IMG/VR virus record: IMGVR_UViG_3300021093_000045
Span: 1-64,000 of that record
Source: a virus
DNA length: 64,000 bases
Strand: one strand, 5' to 3'
The position numbers and the translations under genes are program-made. The notes below the pieces were generated by a model that saw only the letters and a list, made by a program, of their open reading frames with translations, was not told where the DNA came from and searched no databases. How positions within the stretch are numbered: the stretch's first letter is position 1; each line of letters starts with the position of its first letter. Shown in pieces: positions 6,965 to 14,964 of this stretch.

Positions 6965-7450
6965 ATGTCAGTAGTAAGATATAATAGTCCGTTTGCATTG
7001 CGTCACATTGATCGTGACGAATTTCTAACTCCATTTGACCGCGTATTTGATGAAGTATTTGCGGCTCATTTCCCAGAATTAAATAAAGAATTGGGAGTGG
7101 GTTTCTTCGAAAAACAAAGTTATCCCCGTGTAGATGTAGTCGATTACAATGATCGCGTCGAAATTCTAGCAGAAATTCCAGGTCTAAGTAAAGACGAAGT
7201 ATCGGTTGAAGTACAAGAAAATGTACTTACCATTAGTGGTCAAAAGATCAAAAATGTGGAAGATAAAGAATCTACTGGAAAATATATTCGTAGAGAATTA
7301 AAACATAGTAGCTTTAAGAGAAGCTTCACTCTAGGTGATCAAATTAATAAAAATTCTCCTCAGGCTAAATTTGAGAATGGTTTGTTATCCATCACATTAT
7401 CAAAGGTTAAACCCACCATTCCTGAAACAAAGAAGATAAAGATCAATTAA
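6965..7450 (+). CDS. hsp20: Hsp20 family small heat-shock chaperone
   Basis: A 161-residue small heat-shock protein. The alpha-crystallin domain spans about residues 50-145: YPRVDVVDYNDRVEILAEIPG, the VSVEVQENVLTISG strands, and a final NGLLSITLSK motif. Such ATP-independent holdases are found in many T4-like aquatic phages, where they may keep capsid or replication proteins soluble. It has its own promoter (6831), a Shine-Dalgarno (AAAGG) and a terminator (7469), so it is a single-gene unit. Confidence 0.93.
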   Translation: MSVVRYNSPFALRHIDRDEFLTPFDRVFDEVFAAHFPELNKELGVGFFEKQSYPRVDVVDYNDRVEILAEIPGLSKDEVSVEVQENVLTISGQKIKNVEDKESTGKYIRRELKHSSFKRSFTLGDQINKNSPQAKFENGLLSITLSKVKPTIPETKKIKIN

Positions 7451-7468
7451 TTTGATTTAGGTTATGTT

Positions 7469-7499
7469 AACCCCGTTATTAAATTAACGGGGTTTTTTA
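7469..7499 (+). terminator. Rho-independent terminator
   Basis: Stem AACCCCGTTA/TAACGGGGTT with loop TTAAAT, followed by TTTTATTT. It ends the hsp20 transcript. Confidence 0.9.
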
Positions 7500-7508
7500 T
7501 TTAATTAA

Positions 7509-7516
7509 TATTTATA
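7509..7516 (+). promoter_or_regulatory. TATTTATA start-proximal box
   Basis: The box ends 3 nt before the ATG at 7520 and directly follows the hsp20 terminator. The next gene therefore needs its own promoter, which supports a promoter role for the box. Confidence 0.55.
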
Positions 7517-7519
7517 TAT

Positions 7520-8572
7520 ATGATACAATTTAAACATCTAATCATATTTACATCACTACTAATAGCTGGGTGTGCTGCATATTTTAGTGTATATGGTATT
7601 GGAATGCTATTTTCTGGTGCCACACTAGCGGCTATGATTATGGCATCGGCGTTAGAACTTGGTAAACTTGTTACAACATCTTGGCTCTTTAGATATTGGA
7701 AACGTGCTAATATATTGTTGAAGTTGTATATGATTTTTGCAGTATTTGCTTTAATGTTTATTACATCGTTGGGTGTATTTGGATTTTTAACCTCTGCATT
7801 TCAAAAGTCTTCATTAGAAACGGAAGTATCAACAGCTAAAATTGCTGCATTTGAATCACAAAAAGTAGAAGAGTTGAAAAAGATTGAATCTACCACGATA
7901 TCTATAAGTAATTTGTTTAAATTAAGATCTTCTCAAGAGGCAAGATTGTCAGAAACATTAACAAATGTAGTAATTGCAAGAAATCCAATTCAGTTTCAAA
8001 ATCTTCAAAACCAAATTAACGATCAAATTGAAGGTTTGAATAAACAAATGGAAACTGAAAATGAAAAGCTTAAAATTTCTGGGGATAGGTTATCAAAAAT
8101 AGATGAAGACGTATTCAAACTTAAAATTGAAAATAGTCAGAAAAAAGATATAACTACATTTAAATTTGTTGCGGATGAATTTAATACAACCATTCAAAAA
8201 GTGGCAAAATGGTTTATAATAATATTAATTATTGTATTTGATCCATTAGCAATCGTTTTGCTTTTAGCCTATAATATCATAACAAATAATAACTATGAAA
8301 AAGAATCAAAACATTATCAAATATACAAAAAAGAAGATATCAAAGAATCTTCCACAACTGACTCTGTTCAAACTAGTTCAATATCAGATTCAGAACAACC
8401 TAACAACGCTAATAACGATGTTAAAATCGTTGAAAAAATTGTGGAAAAACCAGTCGAAGTTGTAAAGATTGTGGAAAAACCAGTCGAAGTTGTAAAGGAA
8501 GTGGAAAAAGTAGTAGAAAAAATTGTTAAACAAAAGAATGAAAGTGTTAGAGGTGCGTTTGCTAGTTTTTAA
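7520..8572 (+). CDS. Membrane protein with long coiled coil
   Basis: A 350-residue inner-membrane protein. Three hydrophobic segments lie at about residues 7-27, 30-50 and 70-95. A coiled coil runs from about 96 to 215, and a fourth membrane segment lies at about 232-252. The tail is charged and repetitive (VEKPVEVVK units). There is a Cys in LLIAGCAAY but no convincing lipoprotein signal. Similar membrane plus coil proteins occur in aquatic T4-like phages without known function. It may remodel the host membrane or block superinfection; both ideas are inference. Confidence 0.7.
   Translation: MIQFKHLIIFTSLLIAGCAAYFSVYGIGMLFSGATLAAMIMASALELGKLVTTSWLFRYWKRANILLKLYMIFAVFALMFITSLGVFGFLTSAFQKSSLETEVSTAKIAAFESQKVEELKKIESTTISISNLFKLRSSQEARLSETLTNVVIARNPIQFQNLQNQINDQIEGLNKQMETENEKLKISGDRLSKIDEDVFKLKIENSQKKDITTFKFVADEFNTTIQKVAKWFIIILIIVFDPLAIVLLLAYNIITNNNYEKESKHYQIYKKEDIKESSTTDSVQTSSISDSEQPNNANNDVKIVEKIVEKPVEVVKIVEKPVEVVKEVEKVVEKIVKQKNESVRGAFASF
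8438..8497 (+). repeat. Perfect 30-bp tandem repeat (two copies)
   Basis: Two identical 30-bp units (8438-8467 and 8468-8497) encode IVEKPVEVVK twice in the membrane protein's tail. Perfect DNA identity suggests a recent duplication. Confidence 0.9.
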
Positions 8573-8586
8573 ATAAAAAAATTATT

Positions 8587-8616
8587 TTGAAACATTCGTA
8601 ATATATATTTTATACT
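8587..8616 (+). promoter_or_regulatory. Possible promoter (TTGAAA-18-TATACT)
   Basis: TTGAAA (8587-8592) and TATACT (8611-8616) are 18 bp apart, in a 66-bp intergenic gap before the small gene at 8639. TATACT is the -10 of three other candidate promoters in this window. The spacing is slightly long. Confidence 0.4.
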
Positions 8617-8638
8617 TGAGGTGAAAAATCGAATATAT

Positions 8639-8773
8639 ATGAACGAAGAAGAATTGTTAGAATTATATAATCTAATCAAGTATGGATATGAAAATACTGA
8701 TTGGAATTCTGTAAAAGAATCACTAGACTATATCGCTGAATATATTGAAGTGTCAGATGATATAGTTGAATAA
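8639..8773 (+). CDS. Very small acidic protein
   Basis: A 44-residue open frame, MNEEELLELYNLIKYG to IVE. It is strongly acidic and helical, with clean coding bias, and fills the gap between two genes. A/T-rich GAATATAT precedes the ATG, and it ends 4 nt before the next start. Its size and charge recall small phage inhibitors or adaptors of host proteins, but no family is recognised. Confidence 0.55.
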   Translation: MNEEELLELYNLIKYGYENTDWNSVKESLDYIAEYIEVSDDIVE

Positions 8774-8777
8774 ATAA

Positions 8778-9080
8778 ATGTACGTAATTATTATTTTTCT
8801 ATTAATATCACTAGTAACAAACATATTTTTGTTTGTAGCTTTAAAACGCGCATTTTACACAATTGATATTTTGGAGACTTGGTTAATTGACTTTAAAAAA
8901 TCAATTAATAATGTATACAAAAAGTTGAAAAGTATTGATGAACGTGGTATCTTTGAAAAAGATGACGATGTTGGTTTTTTATTTAATGACATCGTTAACA
9001 TAATAAAGATAACTAACCAAAGGATAAATGATGAGTCAGCCACTACAACCGATGTTGATGAAAAAACAAACCAAATCTAA
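8778..9080 (+). CDS. Small membrane-anchored protein upstream of the sigma factor
   Basis: A 100-residue protein with one N-terminal membrane segment (about residues 3-24, VIIIFLLISLVTNIFLFVAL). A helical, charged cytoplasmic part follows. Its end overlaps the late sigma factor gene by 53 nt, so the two are probably translated together. Function unknown; it may be a membrane anchor in an assembly step. Confidence 0.65.
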   Translation: MYVIIIFLLISLVTNIFLFVALKRAFYTIDILETWLIDFKKSINNVYKKLKSIDERGIFEKDDDVGFLFNDIVNIIKITNQRINDESATTTDVDEKTNQI

Positions 9081-10026
9081 AAAGAAACTTGTTAAGATAG
9101 TTAATAAAACAAAGGCATCTAAGGTTTTATTTAAAAATAAAAAGAAACCAAAAATTTCCATTTCTATAATATCAGAGAATGATATTAAAAATAAAAAAAC
9201 ATTGGTAAAAAAAGAAAAGCCTATTAAGAAATCAGAGATTATTGTTCCAAGAACCAATGAACCTATCAAAAAAGATGTGATGATTGAAGAATCAGATGAA
9301 GTAACTTTGGTAGATGAAAATGAACCAAAGAAAAGACGTAGAGGTAGAAATAAGAAAGAAAAGATTTATTTTAGTAAGGCTACAGAAGAAGCTATTATAG
9401 AATACAACGATGAGAAAGATAATAATATTCGAAACAATATATATGAAACTAAGATTAGATATAGTTTTGAAAAATTAGTAGAAAATATATTCAATACATT
9501 TAAGTTTACATATTTTGATAATAGTCCACTAGAAATACAAAAAGAAACTGTTAGTCATTTAGTTTCCAATATACATAAATTTCAAGCCGGTAAAGGTAAA
9601 GCATTTAGTTATTTTAGTATAGTAGCAAAGAATTATCTTATATTTCATAATAATTCTAATTATAAAAGATTTAATCAACACGTAGATATTGCAGAAACTC
9701 CAAGTGAATCATCAGTCTGTTTACAGACAGAGGATGAACATTACAAGAATGTTCAGACAAAAGAACTTATGCGATTATTAGTAGATTATTGGGAAAAAAA
9801 TCTTAAAAAGATATTTAGTAAGGAAAAAGATCTAAATATAGCATACGCAGTCATTGAGTTATTTAGAAACTGTGATAGATTAGAAACATTCAATAAAAAA
9901 ACCTTATATCTCTATATTAGAGAGATTAGCGGATGTAAAACTCAACAGGTTACTAAAGTAATTGATAAGATGAAGAATTATCAAAACACTATAATGCAAA
10001 GTTATCTAAACAAAGGCGTTATTTAA
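9028..10026 (+). CDS. gp55: Late-transcription sigma factor, gp55-like
   Basis: A 332-residue protein whose first 110 residues are a Lys-rich, low-complexity extension. The core (about 120-230) has the sigma-like segment FQAGKGKAFSYFSIVAKNYL typical of T4 gp55-like factors in aquatic phages. Gp55 replaces sigma-70 on host RNA polymerase and recognises only a -10-like late box. The C-terminal part (about 245-325) is helical and may be DNA-binding. It is the likely reader of the TATTTATA boxes in this window, which is inference. T4 gp55 (185 aa) is much shorter; the basic N-terminal extension is the main difference. A terminator follows. Confidence 0.75.
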   Translation: MMSQPLQPMLMKKQTKSKKKLVKIVNKTKASKVLFKNKKKPKISISIISENDIKNKKTLVKKEKPIKKSEIIVPRTNEPIKKDVMIEESDEVTLVDENEPKKRRRGRNKKEKIYFSKATEEAIIEYNDEKDNNIRNNIYETKIRYSFEKLVENIFNTFKFTYFDNSPLEIQKETVSHLVSNIHKFQAGKGKAFSYFSIVAKNYLIFHNNSNYKRFNQHVDIAETPSESSVCLQTEDEHYKNVQTKELMRLLVDYWEKNLKKIFSKEKDLNIAYAVIELFRNCDRLETFNKKTLYLYIREISGCKTQQVTKVIDKMKNYQNTIMQSYLNKGVI

Positions 10027-10043
10027 AATTAATTAAATTAACC

Positions 10044-10071
10044 AACCACCTAAGAAATTAGGTGGTTTTTT
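10044..10071 (+). terminator. Rho-independent terminator
   Basis: Stem AACCACCTAA/TTAGGTGGTT with a GAAA tetraloop, followed by TTTT. It closes the sigma factor operon. Confidence 0.9.
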
Positions 10072-10072
10072 C

Positions 10073-10080
10073 TATTTATA
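10073..10080 (+). promoter_or_regulatory. TATTTATA start-proximal box
   Basis: The box ends 4 nt before the ATG at 10085 and lies just after a terminator. It would start the long baseplate transcript. Confidence 0.6.
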
Positions 10081-10084
10081 TGAT

Positions 10085-10423
10085 ATGGATCTAAACTTTG
10101 AAATATACAAGGGAAAATCTTTTTCGGGTCTTTGCAAAGATATTGTAAAGAATTCCGAAAGTAAAAAGGACCAAATTGATATATTGGTTTCTGAATTGAG
10201 AACATTAATTAAGACTGTTAACGATGCTGTTATTATTGTACCTCTTATAAAAGACTATTACGATGTTGGTGTAAAGAATGATGAACAACTAGTTAAATTA
10301 GCATCTGTAGTACAAAGATTAGTTGCTAAGACTGAAAATACAGCCGAAGGGTTAAATATGATGATTACAGATGAAGAACGTAAACAATTAATGGATGAAG
10401 TCATAAAAATAGGTAAATCATAA
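10085..10423 (+). CDS. Baseplate-operon leader protein
   Basis: A 112-residue, fully helical protein (MDLNFEIYKGKSFSGLCKDI). It is the first gene of the baseplate operon and ends one base before the hub gene. It may be a small baseplate or chaperone subunit. No sequence motif allows a firmer call. Confidence 0.65.
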   Translation: MDLNFEIYKGKSFSGLCKDIVKNSESKKDQIDILVSELRTLIKTVNDAVIIVPLIKDYYDVGVKNDEQLVKLASVVQRLVAKTENTAEGLNMMITDEERKQLMDEVIKIGKS

Positions 10424-10424
10424 T

Positions 10425-12149
10425 ATGAGCAGTTCTACAAATATAGTAAGTATTATTAAAAACCAAAGTCAAGCTCCAAAGTCTTTGGATCCAACTAATA
10501 TCTTATCAGCTAATCCAAACTTGCAAGTTGCGGTGGTGGTAGATATCATATTGGATAAAAATCATCCGTTTCTAGGTAAGAATCAAAACGATCCTAATTC
10601 TTATCCAGCACCTACCATCAAGTACCAACAGATACCAGTAAATTATAATACTGGTATACCAAACCCATCAGATACAGATTTTAGCTATATTGGTAGAGCC
10701 AAAGTTAGAATTTTAAGTTTGGAAAAACAAACCGCAGTTGAAAAGTTGCCATGGGCTATACCACTTGATACTACGATTACACAATATCCTCTGATTAACG
10801 AACAAGTATTGGTGATCAAAATAGGAGATAATTATTTTTACACAAAACCACTAAGTAAGTTTAATTTTGTTGGAACAAATGGTGATTTCGTTACAGAGAA
10901 ATCAGCAAGCGATACATCAAATAGTGCCATACCATATCGTAAACCTCTGGATCCCAAACAAACTTGGGAAAGTTATATATCACATCCCGCATTTACTAAC
11001 TTAAACCAAACAGGATTTTTTGGTAACTACTTTGTTATAAATCCATATATTAGATCTGTTAAAAAATATGAAGGTGATACTGCTATTGAAAGTAGATTTG
11101 GTCAATCAATTAGATTTAGCGCATACGATGAAAATAGATTAATTGATAAAAATATAAGAGACTCTTCATATATTCTTGATAAAAACTTATTGAAGAGATC
11201 AGCCTATGGTGGTTATGGTAATCCAAAAATTACAATTAGAAATAGACAACGAAACATTTCTAAAGATATAGATCAAATTATACATCCAAAATTACCACCC
11301 ATTCCAAAAATAGATGAACAAGAAAAAAATTATGGCGGTCAGATAGAAGAAGATATAAACCACGATGGTAGTACTATACAAATAACAAGCGGTGCTACAC
11401 AATCAATGTGGAGAACAACTGTATACAAAAGTATATTTGGTGTGACCGTAGATTCTTTGCCTACCGAAGAACAGGTAAAATATAATACAACCAATTCTAC
11501 AAAGTTTGTACTACCCACACTTACTGGAGATCAAATAGTCATCAATACAGATCGTTTGGTATTGAGTAGTAGATTCGCAGAAACTTTACATTTTAGTAAA
11601 AAGCGTTATGCGGTTGTTACCGATAATGAATATACTGTTGATGCCAATGATCAGATAGTAATGACCACAAATAGATTAGCATGTTTAAATGCTCCTCAAA
11701 TATTTTTGGGTCAATATGGAGACACTAATGAACCAGCATTATTAGGACAAACCACCGTCGATTGGTTATATGATCTATGTAATTGGCTATTGGACCACGT
11801 ACATTGGTATCATCACGTACATCCACATCCACATGGTCATGAAGATGCCGGTGCTATAAATCAACAAAATACCAATGACTCAAATCCAGATCAAACGCAA
11901 ATACCAGTACAACAAATAACTTTAAAATTATTGAGAGATAATCTACACAAGACCATGAGTAGAAGAGTGTTCGTTACTGGAGGTGGTTATGCACCGGGTA
12001 GTAATGGTGTAAAACCAACAGGCAGTGCTGGTGAGTGCAAAGATCCCGTTGAAATTAATACTGTTACAGGTGATGGAGTTGTTGGTGATTTCAAAGGTAG
12101 AAATCGTCGTGAAGGTCCGGTACAAATAGAATTTGAATTTGAAAATTAA
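10425..12149 (+). CDS. Baseplate hub/spike protein (gp5/gpV-like)
   Basis: A 574-residue protein. An OB-fold-like region at about residues 85-160 (IGRAKVRILS ... YPLINEQVLVIKIGDNYFY) matches the N-terminal part of gp5/gpV-type spike proteins. Near residues 456-472 there is a dense histidine cluster (HVHWYHHVHPHPHGHEDAG). HxH motifs bind iron at the tip of some phage spikes, so metal binding is plausible here. I do not see the lysozyme domain of T4 gp5. The gene stands two genes before the gp25 and gp6 homologues, as expected for a hub component that pierces the host envelope. Confidence 0.7.
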   Translation: MSSSTNIVSIIKNQSQAPKSLDPTNILSANPNLQVAVVVDIILDKNHPFLGKNQNDPNSYPAPTIKYQQIPVNYNTGIPNPSDTDFSYIGRAKVRILSLEKQTAVEKLPWAIPLDTTITQYPLINEQVLVIKIGDNYFYTKPLSKFNFVGTNGDFVTEKSASDTSNSAIPYRKPLDPKQTWESYISHPAFTNLNQTGFFGNYFVINPYIRSVKKYEGDTAIESRFGQSIRFSAYDENRLIDKNIRDSSYILDKNLLKRSAYGGYGNPKITIRNRQRNISKDIDQIIHPKLPPIPKIDEQEKNYGGQIEEDINHDGSTIQITSGATQSMWRTTVYKSIFGVTVDSLPTEEQVKYNTTNSTKFVLPTLTGDQIVINTDRLVLSSRFAETLHFSKKRYAVVTDNEYTVDANDQIVMTTNRLACLNAPQIFLGQYGDTNEPALLGQTTVDWLYDLCNWLLDHVHWYHHVHPHPHGHEDAGAINQQNTNDSNPDQTQIPVQQITLKLLRDNLHKTMSRRVFVTGGGYAPGSNGVKPTGSAGECKDPVEINTVTGDGVVGDFKGRNRREGPVQIEFEFEN

Positions 12150-12154
12150 TCATC

Positions 12155-14014
12155 ATGAGTGAATATTATATATCATACGAACAGAAGGTGCCTTGGAATG
12201 GTAGTGTTTTTAATGCAAATGAATATAGAAAAGCCATTAATGCGTTTTATTCAAAGGTTGATCTTGTAAACCCAAATGTAAAAACTGCCGATGATGCGCC
12301 GATGCCTACTATATCTGTGCGAGATTTATCTCCTGATGCAAAATTTCCAAACGAATTAGGATTTGGATTAACTGGTAAATTTTCCGATACAAAAAAAGAT
12401 GAATTAACCGGTTTACCCAGAGTATTTGTAACATTGAGTGGTGATATAAAAGTCCCAAGACCAACAACTTCGGGAAAAACATTGAGCGTAACAATAGCCT
12501 CAGCAAATAAAAGCTTAGTAGCAGATGGTACAACACCCGCAATTGCTTTTAATAAAGCTTTTAAACAATTAAGAGAATCTATTTTACAAACATTAGCCGA
12601 TCAGATAGGTGGAAGAGGTATTAAGATAGAAAGACAAGATGCGTTCACTGACCCAGAACCAGCACTAGTTGGTCCTCCAACACAAACCATATCTGGTGTG
12701 ACAAATAAAGCTCCTGTCGTTGATAATCCAAATATTAAACTTCCAACACAAGAAGTTAAAGGATTGGATGCAAATGCCGCTCAACAAGCTGCTTCCAAAG
12801 CAACATCACAAGTGCAAAGTTCTGCTACATCCGCAGTTAGTTCTGTAGGCAATCTCACATCTCAAGCACAAAGTGCGGTCAGCCAAGCACAGGGTTCTGT
12901 AGGCAATCTCACATCTCAATCACAAAGTGCGGTCAGCCAAGCACAGGGTTCTGTAGGCAATCTCACATCTCAAGCACAAAGTGCGGTTGGAAATGTACAA
13001 CAAAGTGCCGGTGGTATACTAAACAATTTATCTTCTGGTGTCAAAGGCGCTTTAGGAGGTGGTGCTTTAGGTGCTGGTATCGGTGCATTAGCCGGTGGTG
13101 GTAAGGCTGCTTTAATTGGAGCTGGAGCTGGTGTTTTGGCTGGGGGTATAGCTGGAAGTGTGGTTGATAAACTTAATCCTAAAGGTATAAAAGTAGATGG
13201 TTTGGGTAAGGATTGGTCTCCGGATAAATTTAGTCCTGAATCGATTGCGGGTAATGATAAGATTATTGATGCAAAGACCGGAGTTATTAGTTCCACTTCA
13301 AAACTAGCAAAATCAGTTGGGGGTTTAATTGGTAAAGCTCAAGGTGCTGCCAGTGGTGTATTAGGTGCAGCTGGTAGTGTAGTTGGTGGAGTAACTGGTG
13401 CAGCAGGTAGTGTGGTTGGTGGCGTAACGGGTGCAGCGGGTAGTGTGGTAGGTGGGGTAACCGGTGCAGTTGGCGGTGCATTAAGTAAAATCCCATTAGT
13501 TGGTGGCGTAGCAGGCGGTTTAGTAAGTGGTGTTGGTGGCGCAGCAGGTAGTCTAGTAAGTGGTGTTGGTGGCGCAGCAGGTGGTTTAGTTAGTGGTGTT
13601 GGTGGTGCAGCAGGTAATTTAGTTAGCGGTGTTGGTGGCGCACCAGATGTAGGTTCTATGGGTGGTTTAGTGGGTGGAGCTTTAGCCGGTGCTGGAGTTG
13701 GTGCCGGTATAGGAGGATTAGTGAGTGGAGCAAAAGGTGCTTTAATTGGAGGAGGTGCGGGTGGTGCTTTAGGAGCTGCAGCTGCTAAATTGTCAAGTAT
13801 TAAAAAGAACATGCCTAAACTTAAAATTCCCAAACCACCAAGTACTCCTAGAATTAAAACAATTAAAATACCAAGACCTGATAGTACCAAAGGTGCGGAA
13901 CAACTATTAAATTTATCAAAATCAAAATTGGGAGCTATCAAAACTAATGTAGGTTCACAGATAACCGCTAATATTGATACAAATAAATTGAACTCTTATG
14001 GTGGATTCGGATAA
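12155..14014 (+). CDS. Repeat-rich baseplate protein with glycine-zipper segments
   Basis: A 619-residue protein. The N-terminal part (1-200) is an ordinary folded domain (MSEYYISYEQKVPWNGSVFN). Residues about 230-278 are 18-residue repeats (SVGNLTSQAQSAVSQAQG). Long Gly/Ala-rich zipper-like stretches then follow (GALGAGIGALAGG; GAAGSVVGGVT repeats; SGVGGAAG repeats). The tail is basic. Glycine zippers pack as membrane-inserting helices, so the protein might enter or cross the host membrane, or act as a length ruler. It sits between the hub gene and gp25. Function is inferred from composition and place only. Confidence 0.6.
   Translation: MSEYYISYEQKVPWNGSVFNANEYRKAINAFYSKVDLVNPNVKTADDAPMPTISVRDLSPDAKFPNELGFGLTGKFSDTKKDELTGLPRVFVTLSGDIKVPRPTTSGKTLSVTIASANKSLVADGTTPAIAFNKAFKQLRESILQTLADQIGGRGIKIERQDAFTDPEPALVGPPTQTISGVTNKAPVVDNPNIKLPTQEVKGLDANAAQQAASKATSQVQSSATSAVSSVGNLTSQAQSAVSQAQGSVGNLTSQSQSAVSQAQGSVGNLTSQAQSAVGNVQQSAGGILNNLSSGVKGALGGGALGAGIGALAGGGKAALIGAGAGVLAGGIAGSVVDKLNPKGIKVDGLGKDWSPDKFSPESIAGNDKIIDAKTGVISSTSKLAKSVGGLIGKAQGAASGVLGAAGSVVGGVTGAAGSVVGGVTGAAGSVVGGVTGAVGGALSKIPLVGGVAGGLVSGVGGAAGSLVSGVGGAAGGLVSGVGGAAGNLVSGVGGAPDVGSMGGLVGGALAGAGVGAGIGGLVSGAKGALIGGGAGGALGAAAAKLSSIKKNMPKLKIPKPPSTPRIKTIKIPRPDSTKGAEQLLNLSKSKLGAIKTNVGSQITANIDTNKLNSYGGFG
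12842..12987 (+). repeat. 54-bp tandem repeat, 2.7 copies
   Basis: Units begin at 12842, 12896 and 12950, exactly 54 bp apart, with very few differences between the copies. Each encodes an 18-residue helical unit. The near-identity suggests recent expansion. Confidence 0.9.
13364..13470 (+). repeat. 33-bp tandem repeat (GAAGSVVGGVT units)
   Basis: Three diverged 33-bp units encode GAAGSVVGGVT. Differences are mostly at third codon positions, so the protein motif is selected. Confidence 0.8.
13514..13645 (+). repeat. 36-bp tandem repeat (GLVSGVGGAAG units)
   Basis: Nearly four 36-bp units encode a 12-residue Gly-rich motif, with silent changes between copies. They form part of the glycine-zipper region. 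Confidence 0.8.
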
Positions 14015-14073
14015 TATTGTGATAAGATAAATTTAGTTAAATATCAAACAATCTAATAATTATATATAATAAT

Positions 14074-14547
14074 ATGAAAACTGATGCTCTTAAAGAAATT
14101 ATACGTAAGATTGTACAACAAGAAGTTAAAGCTGTTCTTAAAAACGAATTGAGAACATGTTTAGCTGAAATTTTGTTGACTCAAGACGGTAAAAAGTCTC
14201 AATTAAAAGAAACTTCATCTACAAAGATGCAAGACTTAATTGAACAAGAACAAGTTGAGGAACAACCAACACCAGTACCTAAGAAATTTGTCAAATACTC
14301 AAATAATGACGTATTAAATCAAGTACTGAACGAAACTACAGGTGGAGTTCCAAGAGAGGGCCAATATGTTGGTTTATCTGAGGGATTTAATCCGATTGGT
14401 GGAAATGTATCTGTAATATCTGATACTGAATCTCCAGTTCAAGTACCTGAAGTTGCTCCAAAAGAGGTAAAATCTGTTTATCAAGCCATGACCAGAGACT
14501 ATTCAAAGTTGATGAAGGCTATAGATAAGAAAAGAAATAAGGCTTAA
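14074..14547 (+). CDS. Hypothetical protein of the baseplate operon
   Basis: A 157-residue protein with an N-terminal amphipathic helix (MKTDALKEIIRKIVQQEVKAV), a Gln/Glu-rich linker, and a segment NQVLNETTGGVPREGQYVG. It starts after a 59-bp gap holding ATTATATATAATA. It ends 3 nt before the gp25 gene. Probably a virion or assembly protein; family not recognised. Confidence 0.65.
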   Translation: MKTDALKEIIRKIVQQEVKAVLKNELRTCLAEILLTQDGKKSQLKETSSTKMQDLIEQEQVEEQPTPVPKKFVKYSNNDVLNQVLNETTGGVPREGQYVGLSEGFNPIGGNVSVISDTESPVQVPEVAPKEVKSVYQAMTRDYSKLMKAIDKKRNKA

Positions 14548-14550
14548 TCC

Positions 14551-14964
14551 ATGGCTAAAAAAGCTCTAGGTTTAAAATTACCGATTACGTTGGGTCAAGA
14601 TGGATATTTTGAAACCAATTCATTGACCTCAGAACAATTATCATCAAATATTCATAATCTTCTATCGACTAAACCCGGCGAGAGAAGATTTAATAATACA
14701 TTTGGATCGAGTTTATATAACTTACTATTCGAAATGAATGTTACGGAGGTTTCCAGAGAAATTGTTGTAGATACTGTACAGCGTGATATTGATAAATTTG
14801 TCAATGGTGTGATTGTCAATGATGTAAAGGTTCAACTTTCTAGTGAACAAAATTACAGAGGATCTATAAATAATGATGAAAATAAAATATTTATAAGCGT
14901 TGTATTTACTTATAATAATGCTACAACACAAACGGATGTAACAATCTCAACCCCTAGAATCTGA
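14551..14964 (+). CDS. gp25: Baseplate wedge protein, gp25-like
   Basis: A 137-residue gpW/gp25-family protein. The typical features are visible: a short N-terminal strand (LPITLGQDGYFETN), the LLSTKPGERRFNNTFGSSLY motif at about residues 37-57, then two helices and beta strands. Gp25 forms the inner baseplate wedge with gp6 and gp53 and primes sheath assembly. Its stop overlaps the ATG of the gp6 gene by one base (TGATG), matching the fixed T4-like gene order. Confidence 0.9.
   Translation: MAKKALGLKLPITLGQDGYFETNSLTSEQLSSNIHNLLSTKPGERRFNNTFGSSLYNLLFEMNVTEVSREIVVDTVQRDIDKFVNGVIVNDVKVQLSSEQNYRGSINNDENKIFISVVFTYNNATTQTDVTISTPRI

Noticed and set aside
12842-12987. 54-bp direct repeats considered as a CRISPR array
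   Set aside because: The units are contiguous without unique spacers and lie in frame within a coding gene.
13339-13941. Long minus-strand Pro/Ala/Thr-rich frame
   Set aside because: It is the shadow of the Gly-rich repeats of the gene at 12155; the + strand frame shows silent third-position changes and fits the operon.
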